A DNA stretch of 64,000 bases from Candidatus Zhuqueibacterota bacterium (GCA_016783505.1 JADHWK010000003.1:26227-90226); one strand, 5' to 3'. Counted from the first letter of the stretch, positions 1-8,463 are shown. Notes: generated by a model not told the origin, from the letters alone. Made by a program: numbers and translations.

Positions 1-31
1 ATCTTGCGAAGGTTCAAAACCTTCGCAAGAT
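1..31. terminator. Inverted repeat after the STAS gene
   Basis: Arms ATCTTGCGAAGGTT and AACCTTCGCAAGAT form a 14-bp stem with a 3-nt loop, beginning 2 nt past the stop codon of the STAS gene. It could end the mraZ-STAS transcript, but the T-tract expected on the minus strand would lie outside the window. Its core GAAGGTTC also resembles the palindrome family scattered through this window. Confidence 0.55.
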
Positions 32-32
32 T

Positions 33-368
33 TTATTTGAAACTCTGGACCGCCTCTCCTTCATCCCGACAGATGTCGAACAGGCGCTTGAGGAACGAGG
101 TCTTTAAAAACCCACCATTTTCCCCATTCAGATGGGTAATTTTCAATTGTCCCCCCGATTCACGAATACGGGAGTAGGCGGAGACCAAAATCCCCAGGCT
201 TCTGTGGGATGTAATGGATACTCCGGCTAGATTAAGGACAATATGAAGTTTGTCCTTCTCGATCAGCCAGGAAATGATATGGTCCAACTGAACCATTCCC
301 ACCGGGTTCAAATCCCCCCTCAAACGGAGGATGGCGACACCCCTCCGTTCCCTGAGAATCATCTCCAT
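33..368 (-). CDS. STAS-domain protein (anti-anti-sigma factor-like)
   Basis: A 111-residue protein made of a single STAS domain, the fold of SpoIIAA-type anti-sigma-factor antagonists. Seen: an N-terminal strand pair (REGRGVAILRLRGDLNP-like), a helix with a VQLDHII pattern, a strand IVLNLAG and the helix LGILVSAYSRIRE. The conserved D-S-S-G loop, whose serine is the phosphorylation switch in SpoIIAA, reads S-H-R-S here, so classical phospho-regulation may be absent. It lies 88 bp downstream of mraZ on the same strand, where rsmH would normally begin the division and cell wall cluster. Partner kinase or sigma factor is not in the window. The family call is solid; the partner is unknown. Confidence 0.8.
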   Translation of the reverse strand: MEMILRERRGVAILRLRGDLNPVGMVQLDHIISWLIEKDKLHIVLNLAGVSITSHRSLGILVSAYSRIRESGGQLKITHLNGENGGFLKTSFLKRLFDICRDEGEAVQSFK

Positions 369-456
369 GGAAGGTACACCTTTGACTATTTTGGGTTAGG
401 CGAGAATTATATAAATGAAGGGATACTGTCTAAAACTGGAAAGATCGCCAAGGAAG

Positions 457-897
457 CTAAAACATAATAGTCTCGGCAATTTGTTCGTAGGACTCGGAAG
501 ATTTTTCTATGTAGTCTTTAAAAATATGGGTAGCCCAGATCTCAATGTGATCCAGGGCACCGATGATTATCACCTCCTTCTGAATACCGGCTGTCTGTAG
601 CAAAGGGGCTGGGATAGGAATACGGCCCTGCTTGTCGAATTGGCCTTCTGAAGCATGGGCGGTCATCATCCTGACGAAGAGCCGGTGATTTTTTTGGGTC
701 ATAGAAAGACCCCTCAGTTTATCCTCTATCTTTTTCCACTCGTCTAAGGGATAGACAAAGAGACACTGTTCAAGACCCCGGGTAACCACGAAGGTTTCAT
801 TAGCTTCAGGGGGCAAGGCCTTCCGGAATTTTGCCGGGATGTTCACCCGACCCTTATCGTCGAGGGAATATTGATACTGCCCTTTAAAAGAAGACAT
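457..897 (-). CDS. mraZ: Transcriptional regulator MraZ
   Basis: A 146-residue MraZ with two SpoVT/AbrB-like DNA-binding repeats, around residues 9-30 (SLDDKGRVNIPAKFR) and 87-105 (FDKQGRIPIPAPL). MraZ is the first gene of the dcw cell-division/peptidoglycan cluster in most bacteria and represses its own promoter. Length is typical. The upstream region holds a perfect MraZ operator and a sigma-70 type promoter (separate entries). No good Shine-Dalgarno lies before the ATG. The next gene on the strand is a STAS protein, not rsmH, so the cluster is either split or continues beyond the window edge. Confidence 0.96.
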   Translation of the reverse strand: MSSFKGQYQYSLDDKGRVNIPAKFRKALPPEANETFVVTRGLEQCLFVYPLDEWKKIEDKLRGLSMTQKNHRLFVRMMTAHASEGQFDKQGRIPIPAPLLQTAGIQKEVIIIGALDHIEIWATHIFKDYIEKSSESYEQIAETIMF

Positions 898-910
898 AAG
901 AAAATAGATT

Positions 911-935
911 CCCCATTTCTACCCACTATTACCCA
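911..935 (-). promoter_or_regulatory. MraZ operator (three TGGGN repeats)
   Basis: On the minus strand TGGGT, TGGGT and TGGGG occur as three direct repeats separated by exactly 5 nt (10-nt period). This is the known MraZ binding arrangement (TGGGN repeats with 5-nt spacers). It lies 14-38 bp upstream of the mraZ ATG and just downstream of the predicted transcription start, a position suited to autorepression. Confidence 0.92.
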
Positions 936-945
936 CTTAGTTAGA

Positions 946-974
946 ATAATAAGACATTTTTCTCAAAAAGTCAA
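946..974 (-). promoter_or_regulatory. mraZ promoter, sigma-70 type
   Basis: The -35 box TTGACT (969-974) and the -10 box TATTAT (946-951) are separated by 17 bp. The predicted start falls near 939, immediately before the MraZ repeats. Confidence 0.8.
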
Positions 975-980
975 GAGAAA

Positions 981-1010
981 AATAAAAAAAATAGCCCTAT
1001 GGGCTATTTT
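981..1010 (-). terminator. Intrinsic terminator upstream of the mraZ promoter
   Basis: The stem AAAATAGCCC/GGGCTATTTT (988-1010) is followed on the minus strand by a T-rich run (988 down to 981). It insulates the mraZ promoter from transcription arriving from the capsule/sugar genes at 1.5-3.9 kb. Confidence 0.75.
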
Positions 1011-1528
1011 AAAGGGGTCAAAACCCCGGTTCCCCCCTTTTTTGGGGAGGAACATTTAAAAGCGACTGATCTTCCGGGAAGTTAGGTCATCTAATCTTTC
1101 CCCCTGCCCGGATTATAGTGAAGCTTCGCCTCCCTGGGCCATGCGGCGTCTAGCCCCGGGTAGGCAAACCGATAAGACAAGAATTAAGAAAATCCGAAAT
1201 CCGAATATCGAAATCCGAAACATCCCGAATAATCGGGACAAATATCAAATGCTCAAAAAGTTTTTCACTTATACGCAATATGGCTCTCGCCTTTTTAGCG
1301 AACGAAAGAGGTGCGATATTCCAAATCATGTTGTTTAGGATTTTGAATTTTAGTCATTGGTCAGGCGCCCAACTGATTTGTATTTGTTTCGAGCTTCGTC
1401 CCGAAGGTTCGGGATCGTGCTTCCGTCAGGCGCCGGACTGATCGGATTATTTAAGGTATTTTGTTCTGCAATAAAGTTGCATCGCTGACTAACCACTAAA
1501 ATTCGGGAAAACTCTATCTTCTCCCCAT
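1011..1528. repeat. Intergenic mosaic of interspersed repeats
   Basis: No gene seen. From about 1180 to 1460 it holds a dispersed-repeat mosaic: an AATCCGAAATCCGAA-type tract, the palindrome TCCCGAATAATCGGGA (1223-1238), TCCCGAAGGTTCGGGA (1399-1414), and two GGTCAGGCGCC...ACTGAT palindromes near 1358-1377 and 1424-1442. A closely similar mosaic lies at 20207-20464. An open frame at 1141-1338 is repeat sequence and is not called. Confidence 0.7.
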
Positions 1529-2266
1529 TTATCCCCTTCTCGATGAATAGAAATTGGGTTCGTCATCCGCCAGCTCATTGGCCAATTTCAGCGACTCGAA
1601 GGTGCCCGCGTCAGTCCACCATCCCCGCATGAGGTTAAAGGTCATCTCTCCCCTCCTGATGTAATCGTTGTTCACGTCCGTTATCTCCAGTTCGCCCCGC
1701 CCCGAGGGCTTTAGGGTACGGATAATATCGAACACCCGGGGATCATACATGTAAATGCCAGTAACGGCCAGCTTGCTCTTTGGTTCTTTGGGCTTTTCAT
1801 CGATAGACAAAATCTTATTCCCCCTGACTTCCGCCACTCCGAAGCGCTGCGGATGGGGAACCTCCTTCAATAAAACTTTAGCCCCCTTTCCTTGGTTTCG
1901 ATATTCTTCAACGTAGGTAGTAATATCATCGGCAAAGATGTTGTCCCCCAAGATAACCACCATCAGCTCTTCCCCCACAAACACCTCGGCCAATCCTAAG
2001 GCCTCGGCTATCCCCCTCGCTTCATCCTGGACCTTGTAGGTAAACTGGCATTTAAAATCCCTCCCGCTGCCCAAAAGGTTGACCACATCCCCCATATGTT
2101 CCACCCCGGTGACTACCAGAATATCTTTTACACCCGCCCTGAGTAGTTTCTTAATCGGATGAAAAATCATCGGTTCGTGACCCACAGGAAGCAGGTGTTT
2201 GTTGGTCACCTTGGTCAAGGGATAAAGCCTCGACCCCGTTCCCCCCGCCAGAATAATCCCTTTCAT
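1529..2266 (-). CDS. Nucleotidyltransferase, glucose-1-phosphate thymidylyltransferase-like
   Basis: A 245-residue sugar-phosphate nucleotidyltransferase. It has the N-terminal nucleotide-binding loop GGTGSRLYPLT (residues 8-18), the metal-binding motif GDNIF near residue 106, and EKP and GELEITDVN motifs characteristic of RmlA-type enzymes that join a sugar-1-phosphate to an NTP. It is shorter than RmlA (about 290), matching the short dTDP-glucose pyrophosphorylase group. It sits 11 bp downstream of a Wzi-like outer-membrane gene, which fits a surface polysaccharide role. The exact nucleotide and sugar cannot be read from sequence. Confidence 0.88.
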   Translation of the reverse strand: MKGIILAGGTGSRLYPLTKVTNKHLLPVGHEPMIFHPIKKLLRAGVKDILVVTGVEHMGDVVNLLGSGRDFKCQFTYKVQDEARGIAEALGLAEVFVGEELMVVILGDNIFADDITTYVEEYRNQGKGAKVLLKEVPHPQRFGVAEVRGNKILSIDEKPKEPKSKLAVTGIYMYDPRVFDIIRTLKPSGRGELEITDVNNDYIRRGEMTFNLMRGWWTDAGTFESLKLANELADDEPNFYSSRRG

Positions 2267-2277
2267 CGTCCCTCCGA

Positions 2278-3855
2278 TCAGTCAAAAAAACGGTCAACGT
2301 TTAAGTATAGGCTGATCTTTCCATTGATCTCTTTATCATTTTCCCCAAGTTGGTTTTCTCTGTTTTTGATTGCCGAATGATCAAGCTGGAAGGAAACGTT
2401 TAGGTTGGCCGATGGTTGATATAAAGCCATGACCCGAATGGTCCAGGTTCTTTCTACTATCCCGAAAGGGAAGTCCTCATGATAGCCTTCAGCTACGGTA
2501 TAATCCAACCAAGGGGTGTCCCAATCGGCCTCCACCCGCCCCTCACCTCGCCGGGTTTTGACAACTTCCACCGAAGTTTTAAACAAAGGAGACATCCATT
2601 TCCCCACCCGCACCTGCCAGCGGTCAAAATCGTTGCCCAGGAAATAGCCAATAGGACGATTTCGATGGAGGAATTTTTCCCAGCGGTTGGGGGTGTTATA
2701 CGTCCGATTAGTAACACCGGTGTATTCGATCCCAAGATTGCTTCCACCCACGCCTAAAAAATCTGCCCACTGAAATCCCACCAGCCAGCCGAGCTCGTTG
2801 GGCTCCAGGTCACCGGGTTCCTTTTTATCCACCTGGAAGTCGTCCACTAAAAATTCCCCATAGAATTCAAAATTTGGTCGGGGGAAGAAGTCAAAATCAA
2901 TACAACCAAGGGTATTGCCCGCCGCCCCGGGGTCGTTGTTCTGCACCCCATGGAAGAGGAGAAACGGGTTAAGGTACCGCAATTCCAGGGTGCGGTTATC
3001 CCCCCCATAAAGAATCACCTCGGTGAAACCCAGATTGAGTTTCGGACTCAGCGCCAGGTCCAACCGATGGGCGGCCAGATAGCGCCTGGCCCCGTCCCGG
3101 GTGTCCAGTTCGGCGGTGAAAAACGTAAACCCCATCAGTCGGGTTCTGCCCTGCAAGAGCAGTAGGTCAAAGGGCCGGGAGTGATCCGATATGAGCAGGT
3201 TTCCGCTCCGCCCTGAACCCCACTTTAAAAAATCCCGGCCCAGCTTTATCCCCACGTATTTCCCCCGATAGAAAAGATAGGCCTGTTCGGTATAGGCGGC
3301 CATATCCCGCCACCGTTTGCCAATATAGGTGGCATCGTCCGCCAGATAGGGATCCAGGATCATCCCATTAAAGACCACTAGATGTTCTCCGGCCATGACC
3401 CCAATTTTGCTGCGGGCCCTACTCCGAAAAGTGGTGCCGCCCTCCCGAATTACATTTCCATCTCCCTCAATCAAGGCTCCCAATTTAACGGTCACCCCCT
3501 CATCGGATTTAAGCTCCTCAATTTCGGGGCGAAACTCCTCCTGTAGCCGATCAATAAGCCACTGTTCCTCCCGGGTCGGGAAATGCCTGGAAAGATCAAT
3601 AGCTTCCTGAATCTCCAATAACCCCAGGGCCACTTCCCCCCGGGTATACGGCTTATTGAGGACAAAAAGGTCACTGAAATACCCTCGGGTCCGGAGCTCA
3701 TCCAGATGACCATAAGCCCAATGATAGGTGGGCAGGGTCTCCAGAATACCTGCTAATAATCTAGCTCCAAATAGGCCGAACCAAAACAAAAGAAACAAAA
3801 ATTTTGTTTTAGAGGGGATAAATTTTATTATTCTTTTACCTTTCCAAAAACTCAT
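2278..3855 (-). CDS. Wzi-like capsule assembly outer-membrane protein
   Basis: A 525-residue exported beta-barrel protein. Residues 1-36 form a basic start plus a hydrophobic signal segment ending LLAG. Residues 40-110 hold a small helical region that resembles the N-terminal helices of Wzi-type proteins. The rest alternates amphipathic strands, with the family-like stretch KWGSGRSGNLLISDHSRPFD near residues 210-230. The last residue is aromatic-rich (VDRFFD), usual for outer-membrane barrels. It precedes the nucleotidyltransferase by 11 bp in the same operon, consistent with capsule or O-antigen attachment. Family assignment is moderate; function is inferred. Confidence 0.7.
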   Translation of the reverse strand: MSFWKGKRIIKFIPSKTKFLFLLFWFGLFGARLLAGILETLPTYHWAYGHLDELRTRGYFSDLFVLNKPYTRGEVALGLLEIQEAIDLSRHFPTREEQWLIDRLQEEFRPEIEELKSDEGVTVKLGALIEGDGNVIREGGTTFRSRARSKIGVMAGEHLVVFNGMILDPYLADDATYIGKRWRDMAAYTEQAYLFYRGKYVGIKLGRDFLKWGSGRSGNLLISDHSRPFDLLLLQGRTRLMGFTFFTAELDTRDGARRYLAAHRLDLALSPKLNLGFTEVILYGGDNRTLELRYLNPFLLFHGVQNNDPGAAGNTLGCIDFDFFPRPNFEFYGEFLVDDFQVDKKEPGDLEPNELGWLVGFQWADFLGVGGSNLGIEYTGVTNRTYNTPNRWEKFLHRNRPIGYFLGNDFDRWQVRVGKWMSPLFKTSVEVVKTRRGEGRVEADWDTPWLDYTVAEGYHEDFPFGIVERTWTIRVMALYQPSANLNVSFQLDHSAIKNRENQLGENDKEINGKISLYLNVDRFFD

Positions 3856-4055
3856 AGCCTTTCAAAGCCAGTAATTGGTTTGTACTGATGTTCTGATCCA
3901 CTGATATTCTTCACACTGATATCCTGATTGTCTGATATACTTATTTCCATAGGATACTTCCGAACTTCTTAATCCTCAAAGACCGCCGGTTACTATTACG
4001 CTTTTACTATACAAAAATCATATGCCGAAGCATCGGGATTCACGATTTTTCAAGC
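3856..4055. repeat. Short intergenic 'CTGATAT' repeat cluster
   Basis: Between 3880 and 3945 there are tandem variants of CACTGATATTCTTC / CACTGATATCCTGATTG. The same repeat occurs at about 36835-36965 and, more briefly, at 28495-28515. No gene is visible. Confidence 0.6.
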
Positions 4056-4937
4056 TTAGAAGTTTACTTCGCTAGCGCTTAATTTATACTTCGCTAAGTG
4101 GACTTTCTTCATTTTCTCCAGCAAACTATAGGGAATCTGTAAATTCCCTTTGCCCACCCCCAGTTGCACATGGGGTTTCCATTCACCATGAAAGTCGGTG
4201 CCCCCGGTGACCAACAGGTTAAAGTTATTGGCCAATCGGAGGTAAAGCTCGGTCTGTTCCTCCAAATGGGGGCTGCAGAAGACCTCGATACCCCCCAGAC
4301 CCATCCGTTTTAAATGCTCAACGATGGTAGAAAGTTCAGCCTCTGATTCCGCTCCCAGGGAAAAGGGATGGGCCAGGACGGCAAGTCCTCCCGCCCGCCT
4401 GATCACTTCGATCCCCTGCTGGGCAGAAAACCTCTGTTTTTGCACGTAGGCCGGGGCCCCATTGCCCAGGTATTTTTCGAACGCCTGAGCAGTGGAATGA
4501 ACATACCCCCGGTCCACCAGCGCCTGGGCGATATGGGGCCTACCAATGTAGTTCCCACCTGAGATCTCCTTTACCTCCTGCTCGGTTACCATCAGCCCTA
4601 GTTGATGAAGCCGACGAAAAATCTGGGGGTTTCGCTTTCGGCGATACCCCTGGAGTAGCCTTATGCTGGCGATTAACTCCGGATTTCGATAATCAATGAA
4701 ATAACCCAGCATGTGGGCGGGGCGGCCGTCCAAATCCACGCTGATCTCCATCCCCGGGATTACTTCCATTCCCAATCGTTCCCCCTCCAGCACGGCTGGT
4801 TCATTCCCAGCAATTTCATCATGGTCGGTAATTGCGATAGCCGCCAGCCCGATTTTCTTGGCCTCTTTTACTACCCTGACTGGCGACAGAAATCCGTCGG
4901 ATAGATTGGTGTGAATGTGAAGATCAATAGTTTTCAT
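4056..4937 (-). CDS. PHP-domain phosphoesterase (TrpH/RNase AM-like)
   Basis: A 293-residue PHP-superfamily metal-dependent phosphoesterase. The N-terminal metal motif DLHIHTNLSDG (residues 5-15), the second motif ITDHDEI (37-43), a GMEIS motif, the AVLAHPF motif and a C-terminal GGTDFHG all match the TrpH-like group, whose E. coli member is a 5'-3' exonuclease/phosphatase (RNase AM). Length is typical. The start overlaps the end of the upstream MttB-like gene by 14 bp, so they are probably co-transcribed. Confidence 0.88.
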   Translation of the reverse strand: MKTIDLHIHTNLSDGFLSPVRVVKEAKKIGLAAIAITDHDEIAGNEPAVLEGERLGMEVIPGMEISVDLDGRPAHMLGYFIDYRNPELIASIRLLQGYRRKRNPQIFRRLHQLGLMVTEQEVKEISGGNYIGRPHIAQALVDRGYVHSTAQAFEKYLGNGAPAYVQKQRFSAQQGIEVIRRAGGLAVLAHPFSLGAESEAELSTIVEHLKRMGLGGIEVFCSPHLEEQTELYLRLANNFNLLVTGGTDFHGEWKPHVQLGVGKGNLQIPYSLLEKMKKVHLAKYKLSASEVNF

Positions 4938-6387
4938 TTATAGGCAGATAATCCATCCCGAACTTCTGGAGCTCACGGGTCATCAGATCGGTCAACTCCT
5001 TCTCCACTCCTTCTGGTAACGGGCACTCCTGCCGGGTGGTTAAAAGGTCTGAAACCCGTTGATGGGCCCTTTCCCAGGCAGAACTTTTCCCACCCGCGGT
5101 CCCCCGGTCGAGCAGGCGGCTGGGAAAGTGAAATTCTTTGCGGAACCATTTAAGCGTATGGGGATGGGAGAGGAAATCACCCCTTTCACAAAGCTCCGCC
5201 AAAAGGTCCAGTGCCATTGGTGTCTCCCGCTGGGTGATGCCTTGAACCAGACGATATGCTGATCCGCAGATCTCGTTATCCAGCACCAGTTTTTCCAGGC
5301 TCTGGGCGCTTTCAAAATTCAGCATTCCCGCCCCGGAGACCACGTTAACCCCGGCTAATGAGGCCAACAGCGTCCCCATGCCCGACTCCAGCCCCGCCTG
5401 GTAGTCCCCCAGCTTGGCGTCCGAAAGCCCCATGTATGCGTGGGTGGGAAGGCCCAGAAATTTTCCGATCTGCGTATAAGCGCAGTCAATGAGCCACGTC
5501 TCCATAGCCCCCATGGGGGTTGTGCCTTGACTCATGTCTAAGATCGCCGGGGATCCCCCGTAAATAATGGGGGCACCAGGATGGGCCAGTTGGGAGATCA
5601 CAATCCCGGCCAGATTTTCGGCCGTGTGCTGTACCAGGGTACCGGTCAGTGTAACGGGGGCGTTTCCCCCGGCAAGGGGCATGGCCACCAGCTCCGCCGG
5701 AACGCCATAGCGACCGCAATCCAGCAGGGCCTGACAGGTGAGATCGCTCCATTTCAAAGGTGGTGAGGGACAGACATCGAAAATCGCCAGGGGTTTATTC
5801 CTCAGCTCTTCTTCGCTTCCCCTTACCACCACCAGCATATTCTTCATGACCCCGAAGCTCTCCTTGGCGAAGGTGCCCGTCACCACAGGTTTACGGCAGT
5901 GCTTTAAGGCCAGATAAAGCCGATAGCTGTCGGCGGCTCCCTTGGGCACGTCAGCGCAGATCAAAGCGGTGCTCTGGGCTTGGATATGGCTTAGACCTTC
6001 CACTACCCGACAGAGGTTCAGGAAATCCCGGGTAACCGGTTCCCTCATAGATCCCTTTTCATAGTCTAGAATTTTCAGGGCCGCCGATCCGGGATTAAAA
6101 TAAACGTTATCCTTCTCCAAGAATAGTTTCGCTTCCCCATCACGATCATATATCGTAATTGATTTAGGCACCGTTCTAAGCGCCCCCTCAACGACTGAAC
6201 GGGAAAAAAATGCCCTGTGATCTGACTTTCGAACCTTTTGTCCATGATCACGCAGAATACCCCGAGCCTGGGCATTTTCGATCCGCACCCCCACCTTTTC
6301 CAACACTTGAGTCGCCTCATCAACGATGGAAGAGGCCAACTTTTCGGAAAGAAGTTTTAGCTTAGGCCGTAGGATTTGGGTTTTCAT
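4924..6387 (-). CDS. MttB-family corrinoid methyltransferase (non-pyrrolysine type)
   Basis: A 487-residue member of the trimethylamine/glycine-betaine methyltransferase (MttB) superfamily, a TIM barrel that passes a methyl group from a quaternary amine or related donor to a corrinoid protein. The frame is open throughout with no in-frame TAG, so it belongs to the non-pyrrolysine group. I place the start at the ATG overlapping the stop of the upstream gene as TGATG, with AAGGAAG 7 nt ahead; an upstream start would add 16 residues. Neighbours are a MetH activation-like protein and, further up, a homocysteine S-methyltransferase. No corrinoid protein or MtgA-like partner is in the window. Substrate unknown. 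Confidence 0.85.
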   Translation of the reverse strand: MKTQILRPKLKLLSEKLASSIVDEATQVLEKVGVRIENAQARGILRDHGQKVRKSDHRAFFSRSVVEGALRTVPKSITIYDRDGEAKLFLEKDNVYFNPGSAALKILDYEKGSMREPVTRDFLNLCRVVEGLSHIQAQSTALICADVPKGAADSYRLYLALKHCRKPVVTGTFAKESFGVMKNMLVVVRGSEEELRNKPLAIFDVCPSPPLKWSDLTCQALLDCGRYGVPAELVAMPLAGGNAPVTLTGTLVQHTAENLAGIVISQLAHPGAPIIYGGSPAILDMSQGTTPMGAMETWLIDCAYTQIGKFLGLPTHAYMGLSDAKLGDYQAGLESGMGTLLASLAGVNVVSGAGMLNFESAQSLEKLVLDNEICGSAYRLVQGITQRETPMALDLLAELCERGDFLSHPHTLKWFRKEFHFPSRLLDRGTAGGKSSAWERAHQRVSDLLTTRQECPLPEGVEKELTDLMTRELQKFGMDYLPINENY

Positions 6388-7040
6388 CAATCTTCCTTTC
6401 GGTAGGAACAATTGGTCAAAGTACATTCCCGGCACAGGGATTGATAGCTCGTAGCATCGGGCTGGGCATAAAGCCGCACCGCAAATGAGACCGACTTTCT
6501 AGGGATCATCACACAGTCCGGGGTCAGTTTCACCCCGGCGGTATTCCCGTTGAAATTGGAGAAGAGCTCATGCTGTTCGGTCAGCGCCCACTTGCCGTAG
6601 CCCGGGCTGATGCGGCAGCTGGGAGAAAACCCTTTTACAAGGACTTCCTGACATATTTCGCTGTTGAGCACATCGGCAGCGTATTCGGCAGCAGCGGAGC
6701 CGATGGCATCGTAGATCATCCCCAGGGAAGTCTCCCCCCGCCCAAAAAGGTTGTTGATCTGCCCCTCCAAACCTTCCCCGATGGTGCAGATAGCCAGTCC
6801 GATCTGTCGGCATTTACCGAAGACGGCGCCGTTCCCCATTCGCTCCACAAAGGTATAAACGCCCCTGGGGCGGATGAAGGATGGGGCTTCTCCCAATCCC
6901 CTTTCAATCAGCACCGCTATCTGGGAGGTTAACCGGGTGTGGCCAGGTTTGTATCCTAAATACCTAAGAACTTCTTCCCGGTTAATCTCTATCCCAAAAT
7001 CGTCCAATGTCTTAATTTTATTCGTCAATATTTCTCTCAT
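6387..7040 (-). CDS. B12-dependent methionine synthase activation-domain-like protein
   Basis: A 217-residue stand-alone protein related to the C-terminal AdoMet-binding activation domain of cobalamin-dependent methionine synthase. The C-terminal half carries SPGYGKWALTEQ and, 30 residues on, MIPRKSVSFAVRLY, which correspond to the AdoMet-binding RxSPGYGD...P-x-K-S signature. The N-terminal part begins LDDFGIEINREEVLRYLGY, a pattern shared by stand-alone proteins of this kind. It is translationally coupled (TGATG) to the MttB-like gene. A reductive-reactivation role for a corrinoid protein is the likely job, by inference. Two cysteine clusters end the protein (CRECTLTNC), possibly metal-binding. 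Confidence 0.82.
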   Translation of the reverse strand: MREILTNKIKTLDDFGIEINREEVLRYLGYKPGHTRLTSQIAVLIERGLGEAPSFIRPRGVYTFVERMGNGAVFGKCRQIGLAICTIGEGLEGQINNLFGRGETSLGMIYDAIGSAAAEYAADVLNSEICQEVLVKGFSPSCRISPGYGKWALTEQHELFSNFNGNTAGVKLTPDCVMIPRKSVSFAVRLYAQPDATSYQSLCRECTLTNCSYRKED

Positions 7041-7365
7041 ACGAAACCTACGCCACTTTCTTAGATGCCTTTGTTAACCTAGACGTATCGGAATTTATAA
7101 GAAAGAGCCATAAAGTTACACCGAACCTTCGAGATTATGTTCAAAAAAAAAGAGGGGCTAAGATGCATCCTGCCCGTAGCCGGGTTACGACCACGGCGGA
7201 ACATGGGAGAATTCATTTACCTCCCAACATCAAAGGACAACTGATACACTTCTAATTCATAATGACTCTTGATAACTTTCCTCTTATCCCCTCTGCTCCC
7301 TTGCTCCCATGCTCTTTTAAGTCTCGAGATTTCTAAGAAAGGTCTAAGATGTTGCCCAAAAGGGG
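7041..7365. other. Intergenic region
   Basis: No gene seen in these 325 bases. Around 7275-7325 it has a CTCTGCTCCCTTGCTCCC tract related to the inverted 'CTGCTCCCCTGC' repeat at 17585-17670. I find no cobalamin riboswitch here by eye. Confidence 0.5.
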
Positions 7366-8244
7366 CTAATTTCTTAATTTTCGGGCCACCGCCCCGATAA
7401 ATTCCGGCGTGGTGCCGCAGCATCCCCCCACCATTCGCACCCCTGATTGCACCATCCGATATATATCCTCGGCGAAGGCCTCGGGGGATTGGTCGTAAAC
7501 AGGCTGTCCGTTCCGAAGGCCGGGCTGGCCGGCGTTGGGTTCCATAAGAGCGGGCAGATCTGTGCCGGTCAGAAATTCTGAGGCCAAAAGAAGCATATCC
7601 GAACTTCCCAGGGTGCAGTTGGCCCCCACTCCGTCGGCCCCTGCTTCACCCAGAACACGGATGGAATCGGGGACCCCGTTACCCATGATTGTAAAAAAAC
7701 CCCGGGGGGTCTTCTGAAAGGTCATACAGACAAAGACGGGAAGCCTCCCAGCCCGTTTCGCCCCCCGGACGGCGGCCACCGCTTCCCGTAGGTCAGATAA
7801 GGTTTCTATGGTAATTAAATCCACCCCCTCATCAACCAAAATCCCGGCCTGTTCAAAGAAAATCCCCTCAATTTCTTCAGCATTAAACTTTTCGTCTGGA
7901 TCCCAAAATTTTCCCGTCGGCCCTAGGTTTCCGGCCACAAATTTATCCGGCGGACAAACCGACAGGACCAACTGCACGGCTTTTCTGTTGATCATGTCCA
8001 ATCTATCCTCCAGATGGTGTTTTTGAAGATAGTGCAGGTTGGCCCCAAAGGTATTCGTTTGCCCCACGTCGCATCCGGCGTCAAAATAGGACCGGTGGAG
8101 GGCCTTGACTTCATGGGGACGGTCCAGATTCCAGACTTCGGGGATAACCCCAAGGGGAAGCCCCTTCTGTTGCAGCATGGTCCCCTTGGCCCCGTCAATA
8201 AGAACCACCCTTTCTTTAATCAAATTTAGGATGTCTTTTTTCAA
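7366..8244 (-). CDS. Homocysteine S-methyltransferase family protein
   Basis: A 292-residue Zn-dependent methyltransferase of the BHMT/MetH N-terminal kind, which transfers a methyl group to homocysteine. Seen: the N-terminal DGAKGTMLQQKGL, the middle GANCTLG (first zinc cysteine, about residue 207) and the C-terminal GGCCGTTPEFI (the other two zinc cysteines). All three metal ligands are present. The length equals a stand-alone barrel without the B12 and folate domains of MetH. It lies 325 bp upstream of the MetH-activation-like and MttB-like genes, suggesting a split or alternative methionine/corrinoid pathway. Confidence 0.9.
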   Translation of the reverse strand: MKKDILNLIKERVVLIDGAKGTMLQQKGLPLGVIPEVWNLDRPHEVKALHRSYFDAGCDVGQTNTFGANLHYLQKHHLEDRLDMINRKAVQLVLSVCPPDKFVAGNLGPTGKFWDPDEKFNAEEIEGIFFEQAGILVDEGVDLITIETLSDLREAVAAVRGAKRAGRLPVFVCMTFQKTPRGFFTIMGNGVPDSIRVLGEAGADGVGANCTLGSSDMLLLASEFLTGTDLPALMEPNAGQPGLRNGQPVYDQSPEAFAEDIYRMVQSGVRMVGGCCGTTPEFIGAVARKLRN

Positions 8245-8300
8245 AAGAATCCTGTTTAAGCCCTATGAAGATACGGATTTTAAACCAAATTTTCAAGAGA

Positions 8301-8329
8301 AAACTAAAAACGCAGGCTCAAAGCCTGCG
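8301..8329 (-). terminator. Intrinsic terminator
   Basis: The stem CGCAGGCT/AGCCTGCG with a 3-nt loop is followed on the minus strand by TTTTTAGTTT. It closes off transcription arriving from the LemA side before the homocysteine methyltransferase gene. Confidence 0.75.
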
Positions 8330-8463
8330 CCTCGGAAACCTCATCATAGATAATGCCGAAGAGTTTAACTTATCGAATAAAAAAACACTTTTTCGATGCT
8401 GGTCTTTATTTTTCTTTTGAACTAACAATATTAAATAATTTTATCAAACAGAATCAGGAAAAA

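Noticed and set aside
1141-1338. 65-residue plus-strand ORF at 1.1 kb
   Set aside because: It consists of dispersed intergenic repeat sequence also found at 20.2 kb.
4924-6387. Pyrrolysine-containing MttB
   Set aside because: There is no in-frame TAG; the frame is fully open, so it is the non-Pyl group.
7041-7365. Cobalamin riboswitch upstream of the B12 genes
   Set aside because: I looked for the B12-box and kissing-loop layout by eye and saw none; a covariance search would be needed.
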